From: Candidatus Omnitrophota bacterium | GTDB taxonomy: Bacteria > Omnitrophota > Gorgyraeia > Gygaellales > Profunditerraquicolaceae | Reading direction: 5' to 3' | Assembly (NCBI GenBank): GCA_028710845.1 | Contig: JAQTTI010000032.1 | Coordinates: 1-10,371, forward strand | DNA length: 10,371 nt | In this document: piece by piece, positions 1-6,825 of the stretch | Layout of the letters: every line of letters begins with the position of its first letter | Position numbering within the stretch: position 1 is the first letter of the stretch | Program-made: the position numbers and the translations under genes | Notes under the pieces: generated by a model | Told to the model about the DNA's origin: nothing | The model's database searches: none | Seen by the model: the letters and a program-made list of their open reading frames with translations, nothing else

Positions 1-604
1 TAAAATCAACCTCCAGCGTCCTTAAATTACGGTTGTTGATTCCGATTATCGGTACCTTTAAATTAAGCACTTTTTTTAATTCTTTTTCGTCGTGCACCTC
101 TACGATATAATCAAGGCCAAGAGAATCAGCAATCTGCATGAATTCAATTAATTTATCTTTAGTTAAAAGGTCGGCGATCAGTAGAATTGCATCAGCGCCT
201 AAATAACGCGACTCATAGACCTGGTAACTTTCGATGATAAAATCTTTTCTTAAAATTGGCCCCCGGAAAATATTTCTGGCCTCATTTAAATATGCGGGGT
301 TACCTGCGAAGAAATCTTCTTCGGTTAAGACGGAAATCGCCTGGACCCCGGCCTCCTGGTAGGCCCCGGCTATTTCTGCTAGATTAAAATTTTGGCGAAT
401 TACGCCTTTCGAAGGAGAAGCTTGCTTGATTTCGGCAATCAGAGAGATTTGCCTTGGCTTGCTGATAGCTTCCTTAAACGGCCGGGTCGGCGTAAGCAAG
501 GCTAATTTTGACTTAAGCTCCTCTTCGTTTAATAGCTGCTTGGCTATAGATATTCTTTCTTTCTTTTTTGCTACGATTTCCTTGAGGGTGTCGTTTTTGG
601 CCAT
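1..604 (-). CDS. trpC: Indole-3-glycerol phosphate synthase, 3' end missing
   Basis: TrpC closes the indole ring in tryptophan synthesis, converting CdRP to indole-3-glycerol phosphate in the cytosol. The frame opens at the ATG at 604 and stays open to the window edge, giving 201 residues of a protein normally near 260, so about a quarter is missing at the C-terminus. Visible (beta/alpha)8-barrel motifs are AEIKQASPSKG (57-67, with the Glu and Lys of the active site), ILRKDF (117-122, catalytic Lys120), VEVH (168-171, Glu169) and GINNRNL (188-194, Asn190). The extended N-terminal helix typical of TrpC, before the barrel, is present. It starts one nucleotide after the trpD stop. An AAAGGA lies upstream but at long spacing (about 14 nt), so coupling to trpD is likely. 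The trpD neighbour supports the assignment. Whether trpF or trpB/A follow cannot be seen. Confidence 0.96.
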   Translation of the reverse strand, partial: MAKNDTLKEIVAKKKERISIAKQLLNEEELKSKLALLTPTRPFKEAISKPRQISLIAEIKQASPSKGVIRQNFNLAEIAGAYQEAGVQAISVLTEEDFFAGNPAYLNEARNIFRGPILRKDFIIESYQVYESRYLGADAILLIADLLTKDKLIEFMQIADSLGLDYIVEVHDEKELKKVLNLKVPIIGINNRNLRTLEVDF

Positions 605-605
605 T

Positions 606-1613
606 TTATTGTGAATATTCCTTTAATAATTGAAGCTTCTTAAGCGCTTGCCCCGAATCAATCGACTCTCTGGCCAAGGTTAATCCTTCGGCGATCGTCT
701 TGGCCTTATCAGCGGCATAGATTGCGCAGGCAGCATTAATAAGAACGATATCTCTCCTCGGTCCGGACTTTCCAGAAAGGACTTCCCGGACAATCTCCAT
801 GTTTTCAAGAACACTTCCTCCGTCCAGATCGCCAGGCGCAGCCCTTTTTAAACCAAAATCTTCCGGGGAAATTTCGTAATCTTTCAATAAACCTTGAGTT
901 ACCTCGACAACATAAGTCTTATCACAGGTAGTTACCTCATCAAGGCCATCAGCGCCGTAGACGACTAAAATATGCTTTGAGCCTAAATTACGCAATACCT
1001 GCGCCAGCGGCATTGCCCATTCTTTGGAATAAACCCCGATTAATTGATTTGTTGCCCGCGCCGGATTAATCAAGGGGCCTAAAATATTAAATATTGTTTT
1101 TTGGCCGATTTGTTTTCTGGCAGGCAAAACAAAACGCATAGCAGGATGCAGGTTAGGCGCAAATAAAAAGGCTATACCTATTTCCTCAAGGCACTTTTTA
1201 ATTTTTGTCCTGTCCATTCCTATATTTACACCTAGGGCCTCGAGGATGTCGGCGCTGCCGCATTTACTGGAAACCGAGCGGTTGCCGTGTTTGGCTACCG
1301 TCACCCCTGCTCCGCTTGCCACCAGGGCAGTAATGGTCGATATATTAAAGGTCCCTTTTTTATCTCCTCCGGTCCCACAGGTATCCAGGATATTCGGACG
1401 ATCGATGATGATCGGTTCGACGTATTTGAGCATTACGTTTACCGCTGAGGTGATTTCGGCGACAGTATGGCCTTTTTCATTTAAAGAAGTCAAAAAAGCA
1501 ACGATATCTGCCGTATCTATCTTTCCGCTTAATATCTGGCGCATCACCTCCTGCATTTGCTGGTCAGTCAGATCTTTTTTTTCGGCTAGCTGCTTTATTA
1601 AGTCTTCGATCAT
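606..1613 (-). CDS. trpD: Anthranilate phosphoribosyltransferase
   Basis: TrpD transfers the phosphoribosyl group of PRPP to anthranilate, the second step of the tryptophan branch. The 335-residue length is normal for the family. An N-terminal helical domain is followed by the PRPP loop DTCGTGGD (77-84), the KHGNRSVSSKCGSAD stretch (108-122) that contacts anthranilate and PRPP, the GPLINP turn (179-184) and the metal-binding DGLDE (222-226). All expected catalytic segments look intact. The ATG at 1613 overlaps the trpG stop as ATGA, with no clear Shine-Dalgarno sequence, so translation probably restarts from trpG. That suits two proteins whose products work in succession; in some bacteria TrpG and TrpD are fused, but here they are separate. 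The final codons precede trpC by one nucleotide. Confidence 0.97.
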   Translation of the reverse strand: MIEDLIKQLAEKKDLTDQQMQEVMRQILSGKIDTADIVAFLTSLNEKGHTVAEITSAVNVMLKYVEPIIIDRPNILDTCGTGGDKKGTFNISTITALVASGAGVTVAKHGNRSVSSKCGSADILEALGVNIGMDRTKIKKCLEEIGIAFLFAPNLHPAMRFVLPARKQIGQKTIFNILGPLINPARATNQLIGVYSKEWAMPLAQVLRNLGSKHILVVYGADGLDEVTTCDKTYVVEVTQGLLKDYEISPEDFGLKRAAPGDLDGGSVLENMEIVREVLSGKSGPRRDIVLINAACAIYAADKAKTIAEGLTLARESIDSGQALKKLQLLKEYSQ

Positions 1614-2176
1614 TTTAGTCTAATAAAATTATCCAGGATTTGTTTACCGCTTTTAGTAAGTATGGATTCCGGATGGAACTGCACCCCCCAAACAGGATAT
1701 TCTTTGTGCCTTAAACCCATTATTTCCTTTTCTTTTGTATAAGCGGTTACTTCAAGACATAGCGGCAGGCTCTTACTATCCACCAGCAAAGAATGGTAGC
1801 GCGTAGCCAAAAAAGGATTAGGGATATTTTTAAAAATTTCTTTCCGGTTATGGTAAATCTTGGAAGTTTTACCGTGCATCAGCTTTTTAGCCTGGACAAT
1901 TTTTCCTCCGTAGTAATATCCTATCGCCTGATGCCCGAGGCAAACCCCTAAAATCGGGATTTTCCCGCTAAAATTTCCGATAGCTTCGCAGGATATACCG
2001 GCGTCTTCCGGCCTTCCCGGTCCCGGAGAAATAACAATCTTAGAAGGATTTAGCCTTTCGATATCTTTTAAATTGATAGCGTCATTGCGGAAAACCAAAA
2101 CTTTCTGCCCCAATTCACTTAGATATTGGAACAGGTTATAGGTGAATGAATCGTAATTATCGATGATTAATATCAT
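1610..2176 (-). CDS. trpG: Anthranilate synthase glutamine amidotransferase subunit
   Basis: TrpG hydrolyses glutamine and channels ammonia to TrpE for anthranilate synthesis. This class I amidotransferase shows the IDNYDSFTYN start (5-14), SPGPGRPEDAG (50-60), the nucleophile elbow GVCLGHQ with Cys79, and the WGVQFHPES end (163-171) with His168 and Glu170, so the triad is complete. I start it at the ATG at 2176, giving 188 residues: the family begins with the ILIIDNYDSF strand, and GGAG lies 9 nt upstream. A TTG at 2191 would add five charged residues and destroy that spacing. The start overlaps the murA stop as ATGA. The sequence alone cannot separate TrpG from PabA of folate synthesis, and some bacteria share one subunit between both. 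The trpD-trpC context favours tryptophan. No trpE is adjacent. Confidence 0.93.
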   Translation of the reverse strand: MILIIDNYDSFTYNLFQYLSELGQKVLVFRNDAINLKDIERLNPSKIVISPGPGRPEDAGISCEAIGNFSGKIPILGVCLGHQAIGYYYGGKIVQAKKLMHGKTSKIYHNRKEIFKNIPNPFLATRYHSLLVDSKSLPLCLEVTAYTKEKEIMGLRHKEYPVWGVQFHPESILTKSGKQILDNFIRLK

Positions 2177-3435
2177 TCTTTTTCTCTCCAAACTTTTGCG
2201 CCCAGATTTATTAATTTTTCTTCGATAAACTCGTAACCCCGTTCCAAATGATATATCCTTGAAATCGAGGTCTTACCGCGCGCAGAAAGCCCGGCTAAAA
2301 CCAACCCTGCCGAAGCGCGCAAGTCGCTGGCCATGACCGGGGCACCGCTTAAAGATTTAACTCCTTCAACTATAGCATGCGGGCCTTCCCTCTGGACTTG
2401 CGCCCCCATACGGTTAAGCTCTGAAACATGCATAAACCTGTCCGGGTAAATTTTTTCGGTAATTACGCTGATCCCTCCGGTGACTGCCATCAGGCTCATC
2501 ATCTGCGCCTGCATATCGGTGGGAAAGCCGGGATAAGGAAGCGTGGTAATATTTACAGAGCGCAGTTTTTTGTTGCCCTTAACCCGTACGACTCCGTCAC
2601 TCGGAACAATATTTGCACCTGCTTCTTTGAGTTTATCTAAAAGAGCGCCCAAATGTTTATATTGGATATTTTTGATTAAAACATCGCCCTCGGTAATCAA
2701 AGCGGCTAAAATTAAGGTGCCTGCTTCTATCCGGTCGCTGATTATAGAATGCTCTGCTCCATGTAAATGCTTTACCCCTTCAATCTCAATAACGGGTGTT
2801 CCGTATCCTTTAATCCGAGCGCCCATTTTGATCAAAAATTCCGCTAGGTCCACAACCTCAGGTTCGCAAGCCGCCGATTCTATCACAGTTTTACCTTTTG
2901 CCAAGACTGCAGCCATCATTACATTATCTGTGGCTAAAACAGAAGAGCCATAAACTCCTCCCAGATATATATAAGCCCCTTGAAGTTTATTTGCTGTCGC
3001 GATTACATAGCCTGATTCGATGCCGATATCTGCCCCTAGGGCCTTAATTCCTTTTAAATGCAGGTCAACCGGACGAACACCGATAACGCATCCTCCGGGC
3101 AGAGAAACTTTTGCTTTTTTAAATTTTCCTAAAAGCGGACCCAAGACACAGAAAGATGCCCGCATGGTCGAAACCAGTTTATATTCAGCAACATGGCTCG
3201 AGGATTTACCCTGGCAAACGCAAACTTTACCTTTTTCAAAGTCGGCGATTTTGCCCAGGGAGCGCAGGATTTTAAGCATACTACTAGTGTCACGAAGATT
3301 AGGTACCCCCTTTATCACGCAAGGATCATCTGTCAGCAAGGTTGCGGCAAGTATGGGCAATACGGCATTCTTTGCCCCCGAAACAGTCACTTCGCCTTTT
3401 AACCGCGCTCCGCCTTCGATAACTAATTTATCCAT
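2173..3435 (-). CDS. murA: UDP-N-acetylglucosamine 1-carboxyvinyltransferase
   Basis: MurA transfers enolpyruvate from PEP to UDP-GlcNAc, the first committed step of peptidoglycan synthesis in the cytosol. At 420 residues it matches the family length. Visible landmarks are SGAKNA (19-24, with the catalytic-site Lys22-Asn23), the flexible loop LPGGCVIGVRPVDLH (112-126) carrying the reactive Cys116, FPTDMQAQ (304-311, general-base Asp307) and DLRASAGL (371-378). A Cys at the loop is the fosfomycin-sensitive form, unlike the Asp found in mycobacteria and chlamydiae. The UDP-sugar loop reads SSVLATDN (164-171), where E. coli has SVGAT, a Gly-to-Leu change. The start overlaps the prmC stop by 8 nt, with AAGGA 10 nt upstream. 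The end overlaps trpG. The EPSP-synthase fold is shared with AroA, but the Cys loop excludes that. Confidence 0.97.
   Translation of the reverse strand: MDKLVIEGGARLKGEVTVSGAKNAVLPILAATLLTDDPCVIKGVPNLRDTSSMLKILRSLGKIADFEKGKVCVCQGKSSSHVAEYKLVSTMRASFCVLGPLLGKFKKAKVSLPGGCVIGVRPVDLHLKGIKALGADIGIESGYVIATANKLQGAYIYLGGVYGSSVLATDNVMMAAVLAKGKTVIESAACEPEVVDLAEFLIKMGARIKGYGTPVIEIEGVKHLHGAEHSIISDRIEAGTLILAALITEGDVLIKNIQYKHLGALLDKLKEAGANIVPSDGVVRVKGNKKLRSVNITTLPYPGFPTDMQAQMMSLMAVTGGISVITEKIYPDRFMHVSELNRMGAQVQREGPHAIVEGVKSLSGAPVMASDLRASAGLVLAGLSARGKTSISRIYHLERGYEFIEEKLINLGAKVWREKE
2186..2189 (-). promoter_or_regulatory. Ribosome binding site deciding the trpG start
   Basis: GGAG on the minus strand sits 9 nt before the ATG at 2176 and inside the last codons of murA. 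It supports ATG 2176 over the upstream TTG at 2191, which would overlap this site. Confidence 0.6.
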
Positions 3436-4219
3436 TTTTATAGTTTCCTTTTTTGGCTATGACTATCCGCTCGATGTTATTGTAATCATTCAAAATTTTT
3501 ACATCACTAAAATCCCTTGAACAGATCTGTTTTACCTCGTTTGCCTGATTAATGCCCACTTCAAAAGCGAGCAACCCTTCAGGTTTTAAATAAAAAACCG
3601 CTTCTTTTACAATCCTACGGTAAAAATCCAAACCATCAGAGCCTGCCTTTAGTGCCAGGCTGGGTTCGAAAGATATTTCATAAGGTAAACTGCTTAAACT
3701 ACTGTTTGATATATAAGGCGGATTACTGACGATTAAATCAAATTTTTTGGCAACTTCCAAACCTTTAAAAAGGTCGCTTTTAATAAATCTAACTCTGGCC
3801 TTATTCGAATCAGCGTTTTCTTTTGCCAAATCTATTGCTTTATCCGATATATCTCCTGCCCAAACAATTGCTTCCGGCAACAGTTTAGCGATGGCTATGG
3901 CTATACAGCCGCTTCCTGTTCCCAGGTCAAATACCTCAAAAGGTTTCCTGTTTAAAAGCCTTGCCTCTTCTATAACGGCCTCAACCAAAATTTCGGTTTC
4001 CGGACGGGGTATAAGGGCGCGTTTATCGGTTCTTAGTTTAAAGCCCATAAACTCAGAGCTGCCCAGGATATACTGTATCGGCTCACCTAAAATCCTGCGG
4101 CTTAAAATTTTACCAACCCGCAAAGCTTGTTCACTATCCAGATTAACTTCTTTATTTAGGTATAAAAACAGCTTGTCGCAACTTAGGACCTGCGTAAAAA
4201 CTAATTCGGCTTCATTCAT
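3428..4219 (-). CDS. prmC: Release factor glutamine N5-methyltransferase
   Basis: PrmC uses S-adenosylmethionine to methylate the side-chain amide of the Gln in the GGQ motif of release factors, which speeds peptide release. The 263-residue protein has a short helical N-terminal domain for release-factor docking (about 1-65), then LIPRPETE (69-76), the SAM-binding glycine loop DLGTGSGCIA (98-107) and the catalytic NPPY (166-169) that holds the target glutamine. The N-terminal domain is about a dozen residues shorter than in E. coli. No start codon exists upstream in frame before a stop, so ATG 4219 is the only reasonable start. It overlaps the prfA stop by 8 nt and has no obvious Shine-Dalgarno site, so translation is probably coupled to prfA, whose product is its substrate. 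Confidence 0.96.
   Translation of the reverse strand: MNEAELVFTQVLSCDKLFLYLNKEVNLDSEQALRVGKILSRRILGEPIQYILGSSEFMGFKLRTDKRALIPRPETEILVEAVIEEARLLNRKPFEVFDLGTGSGCIAIAIAKLLPEAIVWAGDISDKAIDLAKENADSNKARVRFIKSDLFKGLEVAKKFDLIVSNPPYISNSSLSSLPYEISFEPSLALKAGSDGLDFYRRIVKEAVFYLKPEGLLAFEVGINQANEVKQICSRDFSDVKILNDYNNIERIVIAKKGNYKNG
3446..3450 (-). promoter_or_regulatory. Ribosome binding site of murA
   Basis: AAGGA on the minus strand lies 10 nt before the murA ATG, within the 3' end of prmC. It gives murA its own initiation site in addition to any coupling through the 8-nt overlap. Confidence 0.5.
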
Positions 4220-5279
4220 TGGCTTGGCTTCTTTTTTCCGATTCCGCTTTTAATAAAGCATCAAAAAGTTCCTGCATCTGGCCTTCGAGAATAGCCTCTA
4301 ATTGATGAGAAGTAAAATTAATCCTGTGGTCGGTAACCCTGCGGTCAGGAAAATTATAGGTACGGATCTTTTCGCTCCTATCGCCGGTTCCTATTTGGAT
4401 CTTCCTGGCGCTGGATTGTTTTCTGGCTTCTGCTTCGATTTTTACTTCTAAAATACGGGCGCGTAAAACTCTCATTGCCTTGGCCCGGTTTTTGATCTGC
4501 GAACGCTCATCCTGACAGGCAACCACTGTACCGGTTGGAATATGGGTTATCCTTACCGCAGAATCCGTTTTTTGCATATGCTGTCCGCCGGGGCCGCTGG
4601 AACGGTAAGTATCAATCCTTAAATCCTTGGGCTCAATCGCCAGATCTACTTCTTCGGGCTCAACCAACACGGCGACTGTCGCCGTGGAAGTATGTATCCT
4701 GCCCTGGGCTTCGGTAGTCGGAACCCTTTGCACCCGATGCACTCCGCTTTCAAATTTAAGTAAACGAAAGGAATCATTGCCTTTTACGCCAAAAATAATT
4801 TCTTTGATTCCTCCGGCTTCATTTACGCTGCTTGACATAGGCTCGATCACCCAGCCTTTTGCCGCGGCAAACTTTGAGTACATCCGGTAGAGGTCAGCCG
4901 CAAAAAGACCGGCTTCATCACCGCCGGTGCCCTGCCTGATTTCGACGATACAGTTGCGGCCGGCGTCTTTATCTTCTCCGGTCATGATCTTTTTTAATTG
5001 CGCTTCCAGTCCGGACTTCTTTTTCTCTATATCCTTAAACTCTTCTTTTGCCAGATCCAGAAACTCTTGATCATGTTTCTCGGATAGCACCGTATCAAGA
5101 TCTGCCGCCTGCTTGATCAAACTCTTATACTCGACAAATAAAGATACGGTTTCCTTAAGGTCAGAAAGCTCTTTAGCCAGTTTATTATACTGGTCCCTAT
5201 CGGTAATCTGGCCCTGGCTGGCTAAAAGATGCTCAAGCTGGCTATAGCGGGCGGCTATTCTTTCTAAGCGTTCAAACAT
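4212..5279 (-). CDS. prfA: Peptide chain release factor 1 (RF1)
   Basis: RF1 reads UAA and UAG in the ribosomal A site and triggers hydrolysis of peptidyl-tRNA. The 355-residue protein has the helical domain 1, the codon-recognition domain with the RF1-type tripeptide Pro187-Thr-Thr (PxT; RF2 would show SPF), and the GGQ at 231-233 that enters the peptidyl transferase centre. GTGGDEAGLFA (117-127) and the NFPDRRVTDHRIN region (309-321) are also typical. The residues after GGQ read HMQKTDS rather than the commoner HVN-T-S form, a mild divergence. It starts 3 nt after the rpmE stop. The only purine-rich stretch, AAGGA, abuts the ATG and is too close to act normally, so coupling to rpmE is likely. 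prmC follows immediately. No prfB (UGA-reading RF2) is in the window. Confidence 0.97.
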   Translation of the reverse strand: MFERLERIAARYSQLEHLLASQGQITDRDQYNKLAKELSDLKETVSLFVEYKSLIKQAADLDTVLSEKHDQEFLDLAKEEFKDIEKKKSGLEAQLKKIMTGEDKDAGRNCIVEIRQGTGGDEAGLFAADLYRMYSKFAAAKGWVIEPMSSSVNEAGGIKEIIFGVKGNDSFRLLKFESGVHRVQRVPTTEAQGRIHTSTATVAVLVEPEEVDLAIEPKDLRIDTYRSSGPGGQHMQKTDSAVRITHIPTGTVVACQDERSQIKNRAKAMRVLRARILEVKIEAEARKQSSARKIQIGTGDRSEKIRTYNFPDRRVTDHRINFTSHQLEAILEGQMQELFDALLKAESEKRSQANE

Positions 5280-5282
5280 TCC

Positions 5283-5486
5283 TTATTTGTTCTTACCGTA
5301 TCTCTTCATAAACTTATCGACGCGGCCGGCAGAATCAACTAACTTCTGCTTTCCGGTGAAAAACGGATGGCATTTCGAACAGATTTCAACGCGGATGCTC
5401 GGTTTTGTCGAGCGAGTATGCACAGTTTCCCCGCAGGCACAAACGATGGTGCTGTCTTTGTAATTTGGATGCACTTTATCTTTCAT
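5283..5486 (-). CDS. rpmE: 50S ribosomal protein bL31, zinc-binding form
   Basis: bL31 sits at the central protuberance of the large subunit and bridges to the small subunit. The 67 residues match the family. Four cysteines, C16, C18, C36 and C39 (CAC and CSKC), make this the zinc-binding C+ type. The conserved CSKCHPFFTGKQK block (36-48) and the GRVDKF element (54-59) are clear. In several bacteria the zinc form is exchanged for a zinc-free paralogue under zinc starvation, regulated by Zur. No paralogue or operator is visible here. It starts 34 nt after rho, with a strong AAGGAG 6 nt before the ATG, the best ribosome binding site in the window, as fits a highly expressed gene. prfA follows after 3 nt. 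Confidence 0.97.
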   Translation of the reverse strand: MKDKVHPNYKDSTIVCACGETVHTRSTKPSIRVEICSKCHPFFTGKQKLVDSAGRVDKFMKRYGKNK

Positions 5487-5492
5487 TTTATT

Positions 5493-5498
5493 CTCCTT
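5493..5498 (-). promoter_or_regulatory. Strong ribosome binding site of rpmE
   Basis: A perfect AAGGAG on the minus strand lies 6 nt before the rpmE ATG in the short rho-rpmE gap. The rest of the gap (about 5499-5520) shows no hairpin or promoter that I can support. Confidence 0.75.
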
Positions 5499-5520
5499 AA
5501 ATAAGTTGTTAGTGATTCGG

Positions 5521-6780
5521 TTATTTTTGATTCATGCTATTTAGGAACTCTTCATTATTCTTGGTCTTGCTTAATTTTTCGATTAACAGCTCCATGGCTT
5601 CGACGTTATTCAATTCGTTTAGAACCTTTCGTAAAATCCAGGTCTTCTGAAGCACATCTGGTTTAACCAAAAGTTCTTCATGGCGGGTATTGGAACGTTT
5701 GATGTCGATAGCCGGATAAATCCTGCGCTGAAAAAGGTTGCGGTCAAGCTGGGTTTCCATATTACCGGTACCTTTAAATTCTTCGAAAATTACTTCATCC
5801 ATCCGGCTTCCGGTATCAACCAAAGCGGTGGCAATAATCGTAAGGCTTCCTCCTTCATCTACGGCCCGGGCTGCGCCGAAAAACCTTTTAGGTTTTTGCA
5901 AAGCATTTGAATCAATGCCTCCTGAAAGCACTTTACCGCTATGAGGCACCACCGAATTATAGGCCCTAGCCAGGCGGGTGATACTATCTAGAAGTACTAC
6001 CACATCACGCTTATGTTCCACTAAACGCTTTGCTTTTTCTAGAACAATTTCGGCTACCTGGACATGGCGTTCCGGCGGCTCATCAAAGGTCGACGAAATT
6101 ACCTCTCCCTTGACATTTCTCTGCATATCGGTAACTTCTTCCGGCCTTTCGTCAATAAGCAAAACAATAAGAATTACATCCGGGTTATTAGTAGTTATCG
6201 CATTTGCAATCTTTTGTAAAAGCACGGTTTTTCCGCTGTAAGGTTGAGCAACGATCAAACCGCGCTGGCCGCGGCCTATCGGAGTCAATAAGCTCATGAT
6301 CCGCATAGAAATCTCATCTGGCTTGGTTTCCATATTAAACGCAGCCCGCGGATAAACCGGCGTAAGGTTGTCAAAAAGTACTTTTTCTTTCACCTCTTCG
6401 GGGTTTTCGAAATTGACTGCTTCAACTTTAAGTAAGGCAAAATATTTTTCGCCTTCTTTAGGCGGACGGATCTGGCCGCTTACCGTATCACCTGTGCGCA
6501 GTTCGAATTTTCTGATCTGCGAAGGAGAAATATAAATATCGTCAGGACAAGGCAGGTAGTTGTAGTTTGGGCTCCTTAAAAACCCAAAACCTTCGGGGAG
6601 GATCTCCAAAACACCTTCCCCGAACATCAACCCTTCTTTTTCTGCCTGCGCCTGCAGTATTTTAAAGATCAGGTCCTGTTTTTTTAAACCACTAGTGCCG
6701 TTGGCATTTAATTCTTTAGCTAATTTGTTTAATTCGCTAATTTTCATTTCTTTAAGATTCTTGATATCTAACTTTTCCAC
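5521..6780 (-). CDS. rho: Transcription termination factor Rho
   Basis: Rho is a hexameric RNA-dependent ATPase that pulls RNA polymerase off untranslated RNA. At 419 residues it equals E. coli Rho in length, and its motor domain keeps the same numbering. Domains are an N-terminal helical bundle (1-50), the RNA-binding OB fold with EGFGFLR (63-69), and the RecA-like motor with Walker A QPYSGKT (179-185), ERPEE (211-215), Walker B VVLLDSITR (261-269, Asp265), the Q-loop SGKV (281-284) and arginine finger Arg366. The Walker A loop is unusual: E. coli has PPKAGKT, and Lys181 is Tyr here. Met219, Ser266 and Gly337, sites of bicyclomycin-resistance mutations in E. coli, are unchanged. The start is GTG at 6780, chosen because AGGAGG precedes it by 4 nt and the N-terminus matches family length. 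The leader contains a tandem repeat with hairpins. rpmE follows after 34 nt. Confidence 0.98.
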   Translation of the reverse strand: MEKLDIKNLKEMKISELNKLAKELNANGTSGLKKQDLIFKILQAQAEKEGLMFGEGVLEILPEGFGFLRSPNYNYLPCPDDIYISPSQIRKFELRTGDTVSGQIRPPKEGEKYFALLKVEAVNFENPEEVKEKVLFDNLTPVYPRAAFNMETKPDEISMRIMSLLTPIGRGQRGLIVAQPYSGKTVLLQKIANAITTNNPDVILIVLLIDERPEEVTDMQRNVKGEVISSTFDEPPERHVQVAEIVLEKAKRLVEHKRDVVVLLDSITRLARAYNSVVPHSGKVLSGGIDSNALQKPKRFFGAARAVDEGGSLTIIATALVDTGSRMDEVIFEEFKGTGNMETQLDRNLFQRRIYPAIDIKRSNTRHEELLVKPDVLQKTWILRKVLNELNNVEAMELLIEKLSKTKNNEEFLNSMNQK

Positions 6781-6783
6781 ACA

Positions 6784-6825
6784 TCCTCCTTGAGTTATAT
6801 CCGGGAAAATCCTGGCGAGCCAGGG
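6784..6825 (-). repeat. Tandem repeat unit, rho-proximal copy
   Basis: This 42-nt unit is the second copy, in the direction of transcription, of an imperfect direct repeat. Read on the minus strand it has a small hairpin (CCTGG stem, plus-strand positions 6811-6815 with 6820-6824, four-base loop), then a TTTT run, then GGATATAACTCAAGGAGGA, which ends in the rho ribosome binding site. It shares an exact 13-mer with the next unit, and the whole architecture. Confidence 0.7.
6785..6790 (-). promoter_or_regulatory. Ribosome binding site of rho, inside a repeat unit
   Basis: AGGAGG on the minus strand lies 4 nt before the rho GTG. An ATG at 6784 directly abuts it, is out of frame with rho and opens only ten codons, so the GTG is preferred. 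The site belongs to the rho-proximal copy of a tandem repeat. The same AGGAGG recurs 42 nt upstream (6827-6832) with no usable start after it. Confidence 0.65.

Noticed and set aside
1246..1623. Plus-strand open frame of 125 codons
   Set aside because: It lies wholly antisense to trpD, has no recognisable domain or ribosome binding site, and its composition is what the complement of a coding frame gives.
2177..2191. Longer trpG starting at TTG 2191
   Set aside because: It adds five charged residues absent from the family and removes the GGAG spacing that fits ATG 2176.
3747..4253. Plus-strand open frame of 168 codons, and a similar one at 3020-3520
   Set aside because: Both are antisense to intact conserved genes (prmC, and murA with the end of prmC), Ser/Leu/Pro-rich shadow translations without motifs.
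6795..6800. TATAAC in the rho leader as a promoter -10 element
   Set aside because: No -35-like hexamer lies at a suitable distance, and the motif is part of the repeated sequence, so there is no support beyond AT-richness.
6752..6823. A leader peptide starting at CTG after the orphan AGGAGG, or at the ATG at 6784
   Set aside because: CTG is a rare start and only about 3 nt from the AGGAGG; the ATG abuts its own AGGAGG. Neither spacing is credible and the peptides show no regulatory codon run.
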